Assembly (NCBI RefSeq): GCF_013201075.1
Contig: NZ_CP053709.1
Span: 62,001 to 126,000, forward strand
Source: Lichenicola cladoniae
Lineage (GTDB): Bacteria; Pseudomonadota; Alphaproteobacteria; Acetobacterales; Acetobacteraceae
DNA: 64,000 nucleotides
Direction of reading: 5' to 3'
Shown here: one piece after another, positions 37,212 to 45,970 of the stretch
Position numbering within the stretch: the stretch's first letter is position 1
How the letters are laid out: every line of letters starts with the position of its first letter
The notes under the pieces: model-generated
What the model saw: only the letters and a program-made list of their open reading frames with translations
What the model was told of the DNA's origin: nothing
Databases searched by the model: none
Position numbers and translations under genes: made by a program

Positions 37212-37559
37212 TCAGCCTGCGGCCTCGGGCCGCCAGGTCCGCTGTGGATGCCGCCAGTCGATCCCTTCCAGCAGCATCGAGAGCATCGCCGGTGTCAGCG
37301 ACACCACGCCATCAGCCGCCTGCGGCCACACGAACCGGCCGCGCTCCAGGCGCTTGGCATACAGCGACATGCCGAGCCCGTCGTGCCACAGGATCTTCAC
37401 CAGATCACCGCGGCGTCCCCTGAACACGTAGAGATCGCCAACATGGGGATCACGCTCGAGCGCCTGCTGCACCTGCAGGGCCAGGCCGTTCATGCCGCGG
37501 CGCATGTCACTGGCCCCGGCCGCCAGCCAGACCCGGACACCGGACGGAACCGGGATCAT
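37212..37559 (-). CDS. tnpB: IS66 accessory protein TnpB (copy 1)
   Basis: The 115-residue IS66 Orf2 protein, with the conserved sequence MRRGMNGLALQVQQAL and VFRGRRGDLVKILWHDGLG. Its exact biochemical role is unclear in the literature known to me, but it is needed for transposition in this family. Starts in an ATGA overlap with the tnpA stop. Confidence 0.92.
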   Translation of the reverse strand: MIPVPSGVRVWLAAGASDMRRGMNGLALQVQQALERDPHVGDLYVFRGRRGDLVKILWHDGLGMSLYAKRLERGRFVWPQAADGVVSLTPAMLSMLLEGIDWRHPQRTWRPEAAG

Positions 37560-38014
37560 CCGCGCAGAACGGCCACGATACGCCGCAGGGCCGCCTGGTT
37601 GACCGTCTCATCGACCCGCACACAGACGCCGCCCGGAAACTCGATCTCGATCAACGCAGGCTTTGTCGACGCTTTCGGTGTAGGCGGTGGCACCGGACGC
37701 GATTGGTCAGCCTGTTTCTCGGCAGCACGCGGCTCGTCAACGAGGTGAACCGGAACAAGTCGCAACGCGGATCCAGTCTTTACCACCGCGGCTCCTGCCC
37801 GCTCGCGGCGCCACCGGTAGACAAGGCTTGTGCAGATCCCGTGTCTGGCGGCGAGCTCTCGAATCCGGGTGCCGGGTACGTAGGAGCTCGCAACCACAAG
37901 CGCGCGAAACGCTGGATCATGGGCACGACGCCGGTCGCTGACGATCTCGATCCGCTGCATCGAAGCTGCCTGAGTGGCTGCCACTGTGGCAGCCTCATCT
38001 GCTGTGTTCACCAT
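37556..38014 (-). CDS. tnpA: IS66 accessory protein TnpA (copy 1)
   Basis: A 152-residue protein with an IS3/IS911-like helix-turn-helix (RIRELAARHGICTSLVYRWR). The C terminus carries the IS66 Orf1 pattern IEIEFPGGVCVRVDE. First gene of the tnpABC operon, beginning 59 bases inside the element's right end. Confidence 0.92.
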   Translation of the reverse strand: MVNTADEAATVAATQAASMQRIEIVSDRRRAHDPAFRALVVASSYVPGTRIRELAARHGICTSLVYRWRRERAGAAVVKTGSALRLVPVHLVDEPRAAEKQADQSRPVPPPTPKASTKPALIEIEFPGGVCVRVDETVNQAALRRIVAVLRG

Positions 38015-38653
38015 GAGGCTAAGCAGATCGGCATCCGCTTATTCCAGCAAGACGTCACTCGCCGGGCGGATACGATGGTGTGCTGGAGTTGCCGTTTGCT
38101 CCGCCGGGCTTCGAAACGCCACTCGCAGGCCGGGACGCCATAGCCGCTCATTTGCAAATGGCCTCGAACCTCATCAAGCTCGACAATCTAGCCGTCTCCG
38201 AAGTCGTCACGCACGAGACGAGTGATCCGGAGGTCATCGTCGTCGAGTTCGCAGGCTCGGGTCACGGGCTGGCCACGGGCGAGCCCTACGACCAACGGTA
38301 TGTCTCGGTGATCAGGGTGCGTGACGGAAACATCGTGCATTACAAGGATTACTGGAATCCGATTGCCGTTCTCCGCACGATCAAAGGGGAGCAAATCCTG
38401 AAAGCCTTCGCTGTGGGCTGAGTGGACTTGACGTTTATGCGGTGGTCGACGAGCCGGACGCCCTGGTCTTTCCACCGGAGTGGCGGCTGAGGATGGGGCG
38501 GACCCCGAATGCCCGTTCCACACTCTCAGCTACAGCTCCATTGGGGTAGACCCCAGCGAGGCACCAACCTGAGACACTTTCTCCGTCTCAATAGGGTTGC
38601 TTTCGGCATTCTGGAACGATACCGTTTCGGGGTCTAGATCCTTCCGGAACAAT

Positions 38654-39202
38654 ATGGCGTTTTACGGGTATGCCCGCGTCTCTACGCTGGACCAGGACCT
38701 CACCGTGCAGCGGCAGGCGCTGCGCGCGGCTGGCTGTGGCGTGATCCGCGCTGAGAAGGCGAGCGGCAGCCGGCGCGACGGCCGGACCGAGCTGCAGGTA
38801 CTGCTCGACTTCGCGCAGGCGGGCGACACCCTGGTCGTCACCCGCATCGACCGTCTCGCGCGTTCGATGAAAGACCTGCAGGACATCGTGCACGAGCTGA
38901 AAAGTCGTGGCGTGATGCTGCGCGCGACCGAGCAGCCGGTCGATACCAGCACGGCAGCCGGCAAGGCGTTCCTTGATATGCTAGGGGTGTTCGCGGAGTT
39001 CGAAACCAATCTGCGTCGCGAGCGCCAGCTTGAGGGTATCGCTCTGGCCAAGGCACGTGGCGTTTACCGTGGTCGCAAGCCTAGCATCGACACGGTCGAG
39101 ATCAGACGGCTGCGCGAGCAGGACGGCCTGGGACCGACTGCGATCGCCCGTCAGCTCGGCATTGGCAGGGCTTCCGTCTACCGGGCTCTTGGGAGCCCAT
39201 GA
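38654..39202 (+). CDS. Serine recombinase, resolvase type
   Basis: A 182-residue resolvase/invertase from ATG 38654 (MAFYGYARVSTLDQDLTVQR). Catalytic Ser is in YARVST; the conserved Arg-rich segment VVTRIDRLARSMKDL, the long E helix (FAEFETNLRRERQLEGIALA) and a C-terminal helix-turn-helix (LGPTAIARQLGIGRASVYRAL) are all present. It overlaps the following transposase gene (ATGATG over the stop) and probably resolves cointegrates formed by that transposase. A res site should lie just upstream, in 38430-38650. Confidence 0.9.
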   Translation: MAFYGYARVSTLDQDLTVQRQALRAAGCGVIRAEKASGSRRDGRTELQVLLDFAQAGDTLVVTRIDRLARSMKDLQDIVHELKSRGVMLRATEQPVDTSTAAGKAFLDMLGVFAEFETNLRRERQLEGIALAKARGVYRGRKPSIDTVEIRRLREQDGLGPTAIARQLGIGRASVYRALGSP

Positions 39203-40869
39203 TGGTGGGGGGCGTCGCCGTGCCGATCGAGGCGATCGCGATGCTCCGCCGCCGGATGGCGGCACTTCCGGCCCGCCATCCTCAGCGCGGGCCGCTGCTG
39301 TCGTCGACTGCCGAGCTCTACGCGGTCAGCCGCGCGACGCTGTACCGGCTGCTGCGCGGCGAGCGTCGACCCCGCGACGCGCAGCGCGGCGACCGCGGCA
39401 CCCCGCGCGTCATGGCGGCGGCCGAGATCGAGCGCTGGTGCGAGATCATCGCCGCCATGAAGATCCGCACCACCAACCGCAAGGGACGGCATCTTTCGAC
39501 CGTCCGCATCCTGCAGCTCCTCGTTGGGCACGGCATCGAGACGCCTGACGGCCTGCAGAGGCTACCATCGGGTCGGCTGACCGCCTCGACGATCAACCGG
39601 CACATGCGCCGCCTCGGCTACGACCGTGAGCGCATGACGCGCCAGCCGCCGGCGGTGCGGTTCCAGGCCGAGCGGTCGAACGCGCTCTGGCACTTCGACA
39701 TGAGTCCGTCCGACCTGAAGCAGCTGGCGACGCCCCCCTGGATCGACCCGGACCGGGCTGGCGCGCCGACGCTGATGCTGTTCAGCGTGGTGGATGACCG
39801 CTCGGGCGTCGCCTGGCAGGAGTACCGCTGCGTCTACGGCGAGGACGTCGAGGCGGCGCTGCGTTTCCTGTTCGCCGCCATGTCGCTCAAGTCGGATGAG
39901 GCAGACCCGTTCCAGGGCATCCCGGCCGTCCTCTACGTGGACAACGGGCCGGTCGCGAAGTCGGCGGTGTTCCGGCGGGTGATGGAGAGCCTCGGCGTCG
40001 AGGTGGTCACGCACATGCCGGCCGGCAGCGACGGCAGGCGGACCACGGCGCGGGCCAAGGGCAAGGTCGAGCGGCCCTTCCGCACGGTCAAGGACGCACA
40101 TGAGACGCTCTACCACTTCCACCAGCCGGCCTCGGAGGAAGAGGCCAACCGTTGGCTCGCGCGTTTTATCCGCACCTACAACCTCGGCGATCACCGCGCA
40201 GAGCCGCGCAGTCGCATCGAGGACTGGCTTGCGCACCTGCCGCCAGACGGCCTGCGTCAGATGTGCGCATGGGAGCGGTTCTGCGCCTTTGCCCGCGAGC
40301 CCGAGCGTCGTGCCGTCGGCGTCGACTGCCGGCTGACGGTGGCCGGCGTCGCCTACGAGGTCGACCCCGAGCTTGCGGGCGAGACGGTGGTGGTCTGGTG
40401 GGGGCTGTTCGACCAGGAGCTCTGGGTCGAGCACGGCGAGGAGCGGTTCGGGCCCTTCCATCCGGTCGGTGGCCCGGTCCCGCTGCACCGCTACCGCCGG
40501 CATCGCAAAAGCCGGCGCGAGGTCCGTGCCGACCGGGTCGGCGACCTGGCTCAGCAACTCGCTCTGCCGCGCTCCGCCCTCTCAGGGGAAGATGACGTCG
40601 TGCTGATCGGAGCCTTACCAATGGCCGCGGAGCATGTGCCTGTGCGCCCGTTCCGCGATCCCGACCCGTTCCAAGAGCTGAACTTCCCAACGCCGCTGGC
40701 GGCCAAGCGCGCAATCGCCGACGAGATCAGGCTGCCGCTCGGCAGGCTGTCGGACGACGACCGCGGGTTCATCGACGCCCTCGTGGCACGCACGCTGTCG
40801 CGGCCCGAGCTGATTGCCGCGGTGCGTGAACGCTTTCCGCAAGGCCGCAAGGGAGGCGTCGGATGCTGA
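39199..40869 (+). CDS. TniA/TnsB-like integrase-core transposase
   Basis: A 556-residue DDE transposase of the type that works with an AAA+ partner. The N-terminal helix-turn-helix (YAVSRATLYRLLRGER) and the integrase core are visible: Asp in LWHFDMSPSDLK, Asp in VLYVDNGPVAKS, Glu in KGKVERPFRTVKD; the Mu-type beta-barrel domain follows (VAGVAYEVDPELAGETVVVW). Order resolvase - transposase - ATPase resembles the tni modules of Tn402/Tn5053-like transposons, although with a different gene order and no TniQ. Start ATG 39199 or 39202. Confidence 0.85.
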   Translation: MMVGGVAVPIEAIAMLRRRMAALPARHPQRGPLLSSTAELYAVSRATLYRLLRGERRPRDAQRGDRGTPRVMAAAEIERWCEIIAAMKIRTTNRKGRHLSTVRILQLLVGHGIETPDGLQRLPSGRLTASTINRHMRRLGYDRERMTRQPPAVRFQAERSNALWHFDMSPSDLKQLATPPWIDPDRAGAPTLMLFSVVDDRSGVAWQEYRCVYGEDVEAALRFLFAAMSLKSDEADPFQGIPAVLYVDNGPVAKSAVFRRVMESLGVEVVTHMPAGSDGRRTTARAKGKVERPFRTVKDAHETLYHFHQPASEEEANRWLARFIRTYNLGDHRAEPRSRIEDWLAHLPPDGLRQMCAWERFCAFAREPERRAVGVDCRLTVAGVAYEVDPELAGETVVVWWGLFDQELWVEHGEERFGPFHPVGGPVPLHRYRRHRKSRREVRADRVGDLAQQLALPRSALSGEDDVVLIGALPMAAEHVPVRPFRDPDPFQELNFPTPLAAKRAIADEIRLPLGRLSDDDRGFIDALVARTLSRPELIAAVRERFPQGRKGGVGC

Positions 40870-41834
40870 CCGAGGTCATGCGCTACTACCGCCTCGCCCG
40901 GCCGCCGGTCGACGCCGGCTTCTACGAGACCGAGCACCACGCCCAGGTGTCGCGCGACATCCGGGCTGCGATCATGGGCGGCCGCCTGATCGCGCTGACC
41001 GCCGTCATCGGGTCGGGCAAGACGATCTTGTCGCGGCGCCTGCGCGCTGAGCTGGAACGGGAAGGCCGGGTCATCGTGTCCCGTTCGCTGTCGGTCGAGA
41101 AGGCCAAGATCACCGTGCCGCTGCTGATCTCGGCGCTGTTCTACGACCTCACGCCGGAGAAGACGGTGACGATCTCCAGCCAGAGCGAGCGGCGCGAGCG
41201 CGACCTGCAGGAGCTGTTCCGGCGCGCCAAGAAGCCCGTCGCGCTGTTCATCGACGACGCCCACGATTTGCACCCAAAAACCCTGGTCGCCCTGAAGCGG
41301 CTGACCGAGGTCGTGGTCGAGGGCGGCGGCCAGCTCTCCGTCGTGCTGGTCGGCCACCCAAAGCTGAAGAACGACCTGCGCCGGCCGCAGATGGAAGAGA
41401 TCGGCGACCGCACCACCGTGTTCGAGTTCGGCGGTCTGCGAGACCGCCAGCGCGACTACGTGGACTGGGTGCTCAAGAGCAGCCTGGAGGAGGGCGTCAC
41501 GCCGGAGGACGTCATCACCGACGCCGCCGCGACCCGGTTGGCGGCCAAGCTCAAAACCCCGCTGCAGATCGGCCAACACCTGGTGCGGGCATTCGAGGCC
41601 GGCTTCGAGGTTGGCGCCAAACCAATCGACGAGACCGTGGTCGAGGCCGTGCTGTCGCTGCAGATCGACGACCTGGAGCCCCGCCTGACGCGTAACGGCT
41701 ACGACATCCGCAACCTGGTCGAGCAGCTCGATGCCAAGCCGGCCGAAATCCGTCGCCTACTGCGGGGCGACCTCGAGCCGGCGCGGTCGCGTGAGCTTAT
41801 GGACGAGATGCGTGCAGCCGGCTTGCCAACCTGA
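40863..41834 (+). CDS. TniB/TnsC-like AAA+ ATPase
   Basis: A 323-residue AAA+ protein starting seven bases inside the transposase gene. Walker A is TAVIGSGKTILSRRL (degenerate second Gly, Lys present) and Walker B is VALFIDDAHDL; sensor region VVLVGHPKLKNDL. Such ATPases select targets and activate the transposase. The C-terminal stretch DIRNLVEQLDAKPAEIRRLL is not seen in TniB and may serve transposase contact. Confidence 0.85.
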   Translation: MLTEVMRYYRLARPPVDAGFYETEHHAQVSRDIRAAIMGGRLIALTAVIGSGKTILSRRLRAELEREGRVIVSRSLSVEKAKITVPLLISALFYDLTPEKTVTISSQSERRERDLQELFRRAKKPVALFIDDAHDLHPKTLVALKRLTEVVVEGGGQLSVVLVGHPKLKNDLRRPQMEEIGDRTTVFEFGGLRDRQRDYVDWVLKSSLEEGVTPEDVITDAAATRLAAKLKTPLQIGQHLVRAFEAGFEVGAKPIDETVVEAVLSLQIDDLEPRLTRNGYDIRNLVEQLDAKPAEIRRLLRGDLEPARSRELMDEMRAAGLPT

Positions 41835-41862
41835 TCGCGGCCACCCTGCGCCGCTGTCCGGC

Positions 41863-41999
41863 TATTGCGCGTCCGTCTCACCGAGCGTGCGCTGTGTCTC
41901 ACCGATCGTGCGCCGGACGCTCCCATCCGTCTCACATAATGTGCGCCGAAACGGACCATCTATTGCGCGTCCGGGCGTACATCATTGCGCGCCGTTACA
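41863..41999. repeat. Repeated motifs at the right end of the Tni-like transposon
   Basis: Directly after the ATPase gene lie three copies of GTCTCAC-N5-GTGCGC (near 41875, 41900 and 41930) and two copies of CTATTGCGCGTCCG plus a third partial copy (near 41863, 41960 and 41982). Multiple transposase-binding repeats are typical of TnsB/TniA-bound ends. The outermost bases read inward as TGTAACGGCGCGCAAT, a plausible terminus at about 41999. Confidence 0.65.
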
Positions 42000-42652
42000 C
42001 CTACCGCGACCCGCACGCGGCTCGGGCCGCGCTGGACGAGCTGGTGAAGAGCCAGGGATGGACGAGTGCCGCGTCGCGGATTGAGGCCGACCCGCTCCAG
42101 CTTGGGGAGCTGCGCGGCAAGGAGGGTCTGTTCGCGGGAGCCAAGGCCCGTGCGGAGCGTGTAGCGGCGCAGCGTGCGGCCGGTGCGATCGGATCGAGCC
42201 TGGAGCGGATCGGGGAAGCAGAGGCGCGGGCGGAGCGGAGCTACCGCACGGGTGTGGAGGCTCAGCGCATGGCGGATGCGACCGGCATCCCGCGCTTGTC
42301 CGCCGCGGCCGAGGCTGCGATCGGCGTAGTGGCCGCAGAACCGGACGAGAAGGCTCGGGCTGTAGCGTGGCGGGCTGTTCAGGCGGACGAGCGTGTCTCG
42401 GGAGAGCTGTGGGCCTTTGGTGCTGCAGTCGAGCAGCGGTTCGGGGAGGAAGGCGTGCGCGCCATGCTGCGGACCGGAGGACGGCGAGGCGCCGGTACGG
42501 CGGCGTCGGTTACGCCCAAGCAGCGGCCGGAGCTGGACCGGGTGGCCGAGCTAACCGCCGCCCTGAAATCAGGCGAGCAGGCCGATACCAGCCTGACCCA
42601 GCGCAAAGCGGAAAACGAACGACAAGGACAGCGCCGGGGACTGCGCACGTAG
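42000..42652 (+). pseudogene. TraA-type conjugative relaxase, C-terminal fragment
   Basis: The frame reads YRDPHAARAALDELVKSQGW, then EADPLQLGELRGKEGLF and a long Ala/Glu/Arg helix region, matching the C terminus of Ti-plasmid-type TraA relaxases (MobQ family), which nick and lead plasmid DNA in conjugation. The relaxase and helicase domains are missing, lost at the transposon end. This is direct evidence that the surrounding DNA once belonged to a transmissible replicon. Confidence 0.72.
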
Positions 42653-42795
42653 GGCGTCCGGTAGCAAGGGAAACTGAACTGCCTTTCAACTCTCATCGTC
42701 CATGACCGCCGAGTTGCGGACCGGTAAAAGCTCTCTCCGGCCGTCAATCGCCACTTGATGGCTTGGTTAGGCCGACGAGGCACATGGGGCCGCAC

Positions 42796-43227
42796 TCACG
42801 GGTCCATGCCTTTTTGGCGAAGCTGCTCACTCGCCTTCTCCGTCTTTTCCGACGCGACATCCAGAACTCGCAATATCAGCTTCGTCTTGGAGAACTGGAT
42901 ATGGCGATATTCCACCATCTCGATGCGGTTGCCCCACGGGTCGCATATCTCAAATCCTGGCCCGTCGAGGATCAAGGCGTTTGCCGCTTCCGCGCGCTCA
43001 CGCAATCCGGTTAGGTCGTCGACCACCAGACCGAAGTGCCTTTTGTCGTCTGGCCGTCGGCTTCCGCCCTCGGCAAGGGCCAGGAACTGATCGCCCATGT
43101 CAATGAACGCCATTTGGCTGGCTCGGCCCCGCAGCTCAAAGTCGAACAGGCGTCCGTAGAAGGCCAAGGCTGCATCGAGATCGCCGACCTCGAGTGCTAC
43201 GTGGTTGATTCCGACGAGCTTGGTCAT
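42796..43227 (-). CDS. VOC-family (glyoxalase/dioxygenase-like) protein
   Basis: A 143-residue single-domain VOC protein beginning MTKLVGINHVALEVGDLDA. Metal-ligand candidates are the first His (INHVALEVGD), His in KRHFGLVVDD and Glu in GNRIEMVEY. It may be a lyase, isomerase or resistance protein. It has the same start as the fragment at 24405-24463. It is the last gene of the leftward redox cluster, 105 bases after the cupin gene. Confidence 0.85.
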   Translation of the reverse strand: MTKLVGINHVALEVGDLDAALAFYGRLFDFELRGRASQMAFIDMGDQFLALAEGGSRRPDDKRHFGLVVDDLTGLRERAEAANALILDGPGFEICDPWGNRIEMVEYRHIQFSKTKLILRVLDVASEKTEKASEQLRQKGMDP

Positions 43228-43332
43228 ACTGTTCCTCTCAACCCGTAAGCTTCCTCGGGCCTGCAGATGGCTGAGCTAGTCGAGCAACACGTGGCACCAG
43301 ATCACACGAGCGTTTGATCCTTTGCAGACGCC

Positions 43333-43884
43333 TCACGCTGTGCTCTTCAGGATCTCACTGCGATACTTGGGTGCCAGTTTTCCTGCTAGCCTGCCTTTTT
43401 CTGCCTGCTCCTCCTTGGAGACATCCGGCGGGAGTGCGTCGCGGCTGACGATCGGTATAGCCACAGCCATGAAGAATTCTTCCTGGCCGGCCGGCGTGCA
43501 CATGCAGAGCATGTGGACCGTGTCACCAGATTTGTTCTTGAACTGGTGCGGCGCGTTGGCGGGAACGTTGATGGTCATGGGCGCCTTCACCGTTTGCGTC
43601 TCAGCCCGAAAGGTGAACTCCAACTCGCCTTCGAGCAGCGTGAACATCTCCTCGAAGTCGTGTCGATGAGGCGGCGGCCCGCTGCCGTCCGGCACCAGCA
43701 TGTCAATCAGGCAGTAACGCCCGTCCGTCTCCGCGCCAGAGACAAGAATCGTGTAGGTATCGCCAACGAGCGAGATGTGGCGCGCGTGCGGGTCGTCTGG
43801 ACTGATAACCGTCAGCTTGCGGCTGAGATCGTCGGCGGGAATCGGCGTTCCGGGCGGTATCGAAGTAATCGAATGGTCGGGCAA
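43333..43884 (-). CDS. Cupin-domain protein
   Basis: A 183-residue protein with one cupin barrel: GPPPHRHDFEEMFTLLEGELEF (motif 1 with two His and Glu) and NVPANAPHQFKNKSGDTVHML (motif 2 with His). A bound metal is likely. Members include dioxygenases and sugar- or quercetinase-like enzymes. It lies between the VOC and hydrolase genes on the same strand. Confidence 0.85.
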   Translation of the reverse strand: MPDHSITSIPPGTPIPADDLSRKLTVISPDDPHARHISLVGDTYTILVSGAETDGRYCLIDMLVPDGSGPPPHRHDFEEMFTLLEGELEFTFRAETQTVKAPMTINVPANAPHQFKNKSGDTVHMLCMCTPAGQEEFFMAVAIPIVSRDALPPDVSKEEQAEKGRLAGKLAPKYRSEILKSTA

Positions 43885-43905
43885 GAGCGTTCCTTTCTTA
43901 AAGCT

Positions 43906-44820
43906 TCAGACGGTCAGCTTGGCCGCCATGGCGAGGATGTGCTTGATGACGGTGCTCGGCTGTTCTTCGGGCATGAAGTGGCCGCTATCGTCGAGCGTGT
44001 GCGCCTCGACATGTTCGGCAATCAGCTCGACCATCTCGCCAACCTTGGCGCCGAGGCCATGGCGCGAGCCGCCGAGGGCCACGACCGGTACACGGACCTT
44101 GTTGCTCATCAGCGGCTCAGTCTGGACGATGCTGGTGAAGGCGGCGCGATAGACGCCCATCGCGCCGAGCACGCCTTCGCGCCCGGCAAAGGTGCGCAGA
44201 TACTCATCCACTGTTGCTGGATCGATTGAGGTAGGGTCAGCCGTTGCCCCCTCATAGAACCAGGTCAGGAAGGCGCGTTCGTTGCCGACGACCAGCCGCT
44301 CGGGCACGCCCGGCGCCAACGGCAGGATCCACCACCACATTGATCCCCTGGCCATAGCCTCCGGCGTGTAGGCGACGATCCGTTGCAGCACGTCCGACAG
44401 CATCACCGGCCCTTCGATGTAGAGCAGACCGGCTAGCTCCTCCGGTTGATCGGCCGCCCAGATCAGTGCAGGTGGCGCGCCCATGTCGTGAGCCGCCAGG
44501 ATCAGCTTGCGCCCCCCGCCAAACCCGATCTGCCGCACCAGGGCACGACACTCGTTGGCCAGTGCGCGATTGTCGTAGCCGTCGTTCCCGGCCGGCTTGT
44601 CGCTGTCGCCGAACCCGCGCATGTCGGGGATCAGCACGGCAAGACCTGCGTCCGCCAGCGCGGGCGCCACCTTGTGCCAAGCGTAGCCGGTACTGAGGAA
44701 ACCATGCCAGAGCAGGACTGGAAGACCGTCGGGCTTCCCGCCCAGCCAATAGTGCAGCCGTGTTCCGTCAACGGTGACCGTCTCGCTATGGAAGCCGGTG
44801 ATCGGCGCGCCTGCGGTCAT
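43906..44820 (-). CDS. Alpha/beta-fold hydrolase (epoxide hydrolase / haloalkane dehalogenase type)
   Basis: A 304-residue soluble hydrolase. The oxyanion motif is LLWHGFLSTGYAW, followed by DMRGFGDSDKP. The nucleophile elbow AHDMGAPPAL has Asp instead of Ser, which places it with epoxide hydrolases and dehalogenases; the C-terminal catalytic His is in LDDSGHFMPEEQP. It is 11 bases from the Old Yellow Enzyme gene upstream, and so is cotranscribed. Substrate unknown. Confidence 0.88.
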   Translation of the reverse strand: MTAGAPITGFHSETVTVDGTRLHYWLGGKPDGLPVLLWHGFLSTGYAWHKVAPALADAGLAVLIPDMRGFGDSDKPAGNDGYDNRALANECRALVRQIGFGGGRKLILAAHDMGAPPALIWAADQPEELAGLLYIEGPVMLSDVLQRIVAYTPEAMARGSMWWWILPLAPGVPERLVVGNERAFLTWFYEGATADPTSIDPATVDEYLRTFAGREGVLGAMGVYRAAFTSIVQTEPLMSNKVRVPVVALGGSRHGLGAKVGEMVELIAEHVEAHTLDDSGHFMPEEQPSTVIKHILAMAAKLTV

Positions 44821-44831
44821 GGAAATGTCTT

Positions 44832-45923
44832 TCAGGCGGCTTGGGCCAAAGCGAGAGTAGGGTAATCAGTGTAGCCCTCCGGTCCCACGCCATAGAATTT
44901 TGTGGGATCAGGCTTGTTGAGCGGTGCATCCGATCCAAGCCGGGCTACGAGGTCTGGGTTGGCGATGTAGGGAACGCCGAACGCCACGAGATCGGCGTCA
45001 CCCGCCGCAAGCACCGCGTTGGCCTTTGCCTTGTCGAAACCAGTGTTGACGATGATGGGTACCGATATCATCGGCCGGAAGGTCCGGGCGACGTGTTCGA
45101 TCTGCACTCCCCGCTCGGAATCCTTGGCGTTTGGTTCGAGCATGCAGAGATAGCCGACCTTCAAGGCATCCAGCGCTCGGACGACATGGCCAAACGTCGC
45201 CAGCTTGTCGCTATCGTCCACCCCGTAGAGGAAGCTCGACGGGGAAAGACGCACGCCGACATGGGCGGCGTCCCACGCCTTGATCATTGCCGCCGTGGTC
45301 TCGATCATCAGCCGCGCGCGGTTCTCGACCGGGCCGCCATAGGCGTCGGACCGCTTGTTGCTGCCGTCCTGTAGGAACTGGTCCTGAAGGTAGCCGTTCG
45401 CGCCGTGCAGCTCGACCCCGTCGAACCCGGCAATACGCGCGTTGCGGGTGGCTTGGGCGAAGTCGGCGACAATGCCGGGGATCTCGCCGATGGCGAGCTC
45501 GCGCGGCACAGGAAAGTCTACCCGGCCCGTAGGTAGGAAAAAGTCGCCGGTGGCGGGGATCGGCGAAGGTCCGACCGGCTGCTCGCCATCACGCATTCCC
45601 GGATGGGCGACGCGGCCGCAATGCCAGACCTGGCACATGATCCGCCCGCCCGCAGCATGGACAGCGTCTGTGACCTTGCGCCAGCCGGCAACCTGGTCGT
45701 CGCGGTGCAGGCCGGGGCAGCGGATGATCCCATGCGCCTGATCGGAGACTTGCGTGCATTCGGTTACGATCAGGCCGGCGGACGCACGCTGGACGTAATA
45801 GTCGCGCATCAGATCGGTGGGCGTCCCATCCTCGCTGGCACGCGTACGGGTCATTGCGGACATGGCGATGCGGTTGGGCAGGGCGAGGCCGTTCAAGTCG
45901 TAGCTGTCGAAGAGGTTGGTCAT
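44832..45923 (-). CDS. Old Yellow Enzyme-family alkene reductase
   Basis: A 363-residue FMN-dependent TIM-barrel ene-reductase, reducing activated C=C bonds or nitro groups with NAD(P)H. Start ATG 45923 (MTNLFDSYDLNGLALPNRIA) is preferred over 45974 by homology. Diagnostic motifs: APMTR-like MSAMTRTRA, QVWHCGRVAHP, substrate-binding HGANGYLQDQFL and RSDAYGGPVENRARL. The neighbours suggest a small catabolic or detoxifying cluster. Confidence 0.92.
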   Translation of the reverse strand: MTNLFDSYDLNGLALPNRIAMSAMTRTRASEDGTPTDLMRDYYVQRASAGLIVTECTQVSDQAHGIIRCPGLHRDDQVAGWRKVTDAVHAAGGRIMCQVWHCGRVAHPGMRDGEQPVGPSPIPATGDFFLPTGRVDFPVPRELAIGEIPGIVADFAQATRNARIAGFDGVELHGANGYLQDQFLQDGSNKRSDAYGGPVENRARLMIETTAAMIKAWDAAHVGVRLSPSSFLYGVDDSDKLATFGHVVRALDALKVGYLCMLEPNAKDSERGVQIEHVARTFRPMISVPIIVNTGFDKAKANAVLAAGDADLVAFGVPYIANPDLVARLGSDAPLNKPDPTKFYGVGPEGYTDYPTLALAQAA

Positions 45924-45970
45924 GGTCGTGTCCTTATCGGGAGGGGGAGCAGGAAGAAGGGGTGAGCGCG

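Larger units (their letters stand above)
35555..38073 (-). mobile_element. IS66-family element, copy 1 (2519 bp)
   Basis: Ends GTATCCATCCGCCGAG (from 35555) and the complement of GTATCCGCCCGGCGAG (to 38073). The flanking 8-bp direct repeat GATGGTGT lies at 35547-35554 and 38074-38081, the target duplication expected of IS66. It contains tnpA, tnpB and tnpC on the minus strand. A copy of equal length and identical proteins lies at 51583-54101. Confidence 0.93.
35448..38421 (+). pseudogene. SnoaL/NTF2-like protein split by IS66
   Basis: ATG 35448, with GGAG eight bases upstream, opens MFATDTVESFPAMLRRVLR and continues to FAADG, where the IS66 element at 35555 interrupts. After the element the same frame resumes (LELPFAPPGFETPLAGRDA, then VRDGNIVHYKDYWNP) to a stop at 38421. 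Removing the element and one copy of GATGGTGT joins the parts exactly in frame to a protein of about 150 residues with the NTF2/SnoaL pattern. This small fold includes isomerases, hydrolases and polyketide cyclases. It was probably the MerR target. Confidence 0.82.
38570..41999 (+). mobile_element. Tni-like transposon (resolvase, transposase, AAA+ ATPase)
   Basis: Inferred unit holding the three genes 38654-41834 and the repeat-rich right end. The left border is not certain; a segment with TGAGACAC and CCGTCTCAATAG near 38570-38593 may be the left-end counterpart of the right-end motifs. The right end falls inside a relaxase gene, of which only the 3' part remains. No direct repeat could be assigned. 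Confidence 0.55.
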
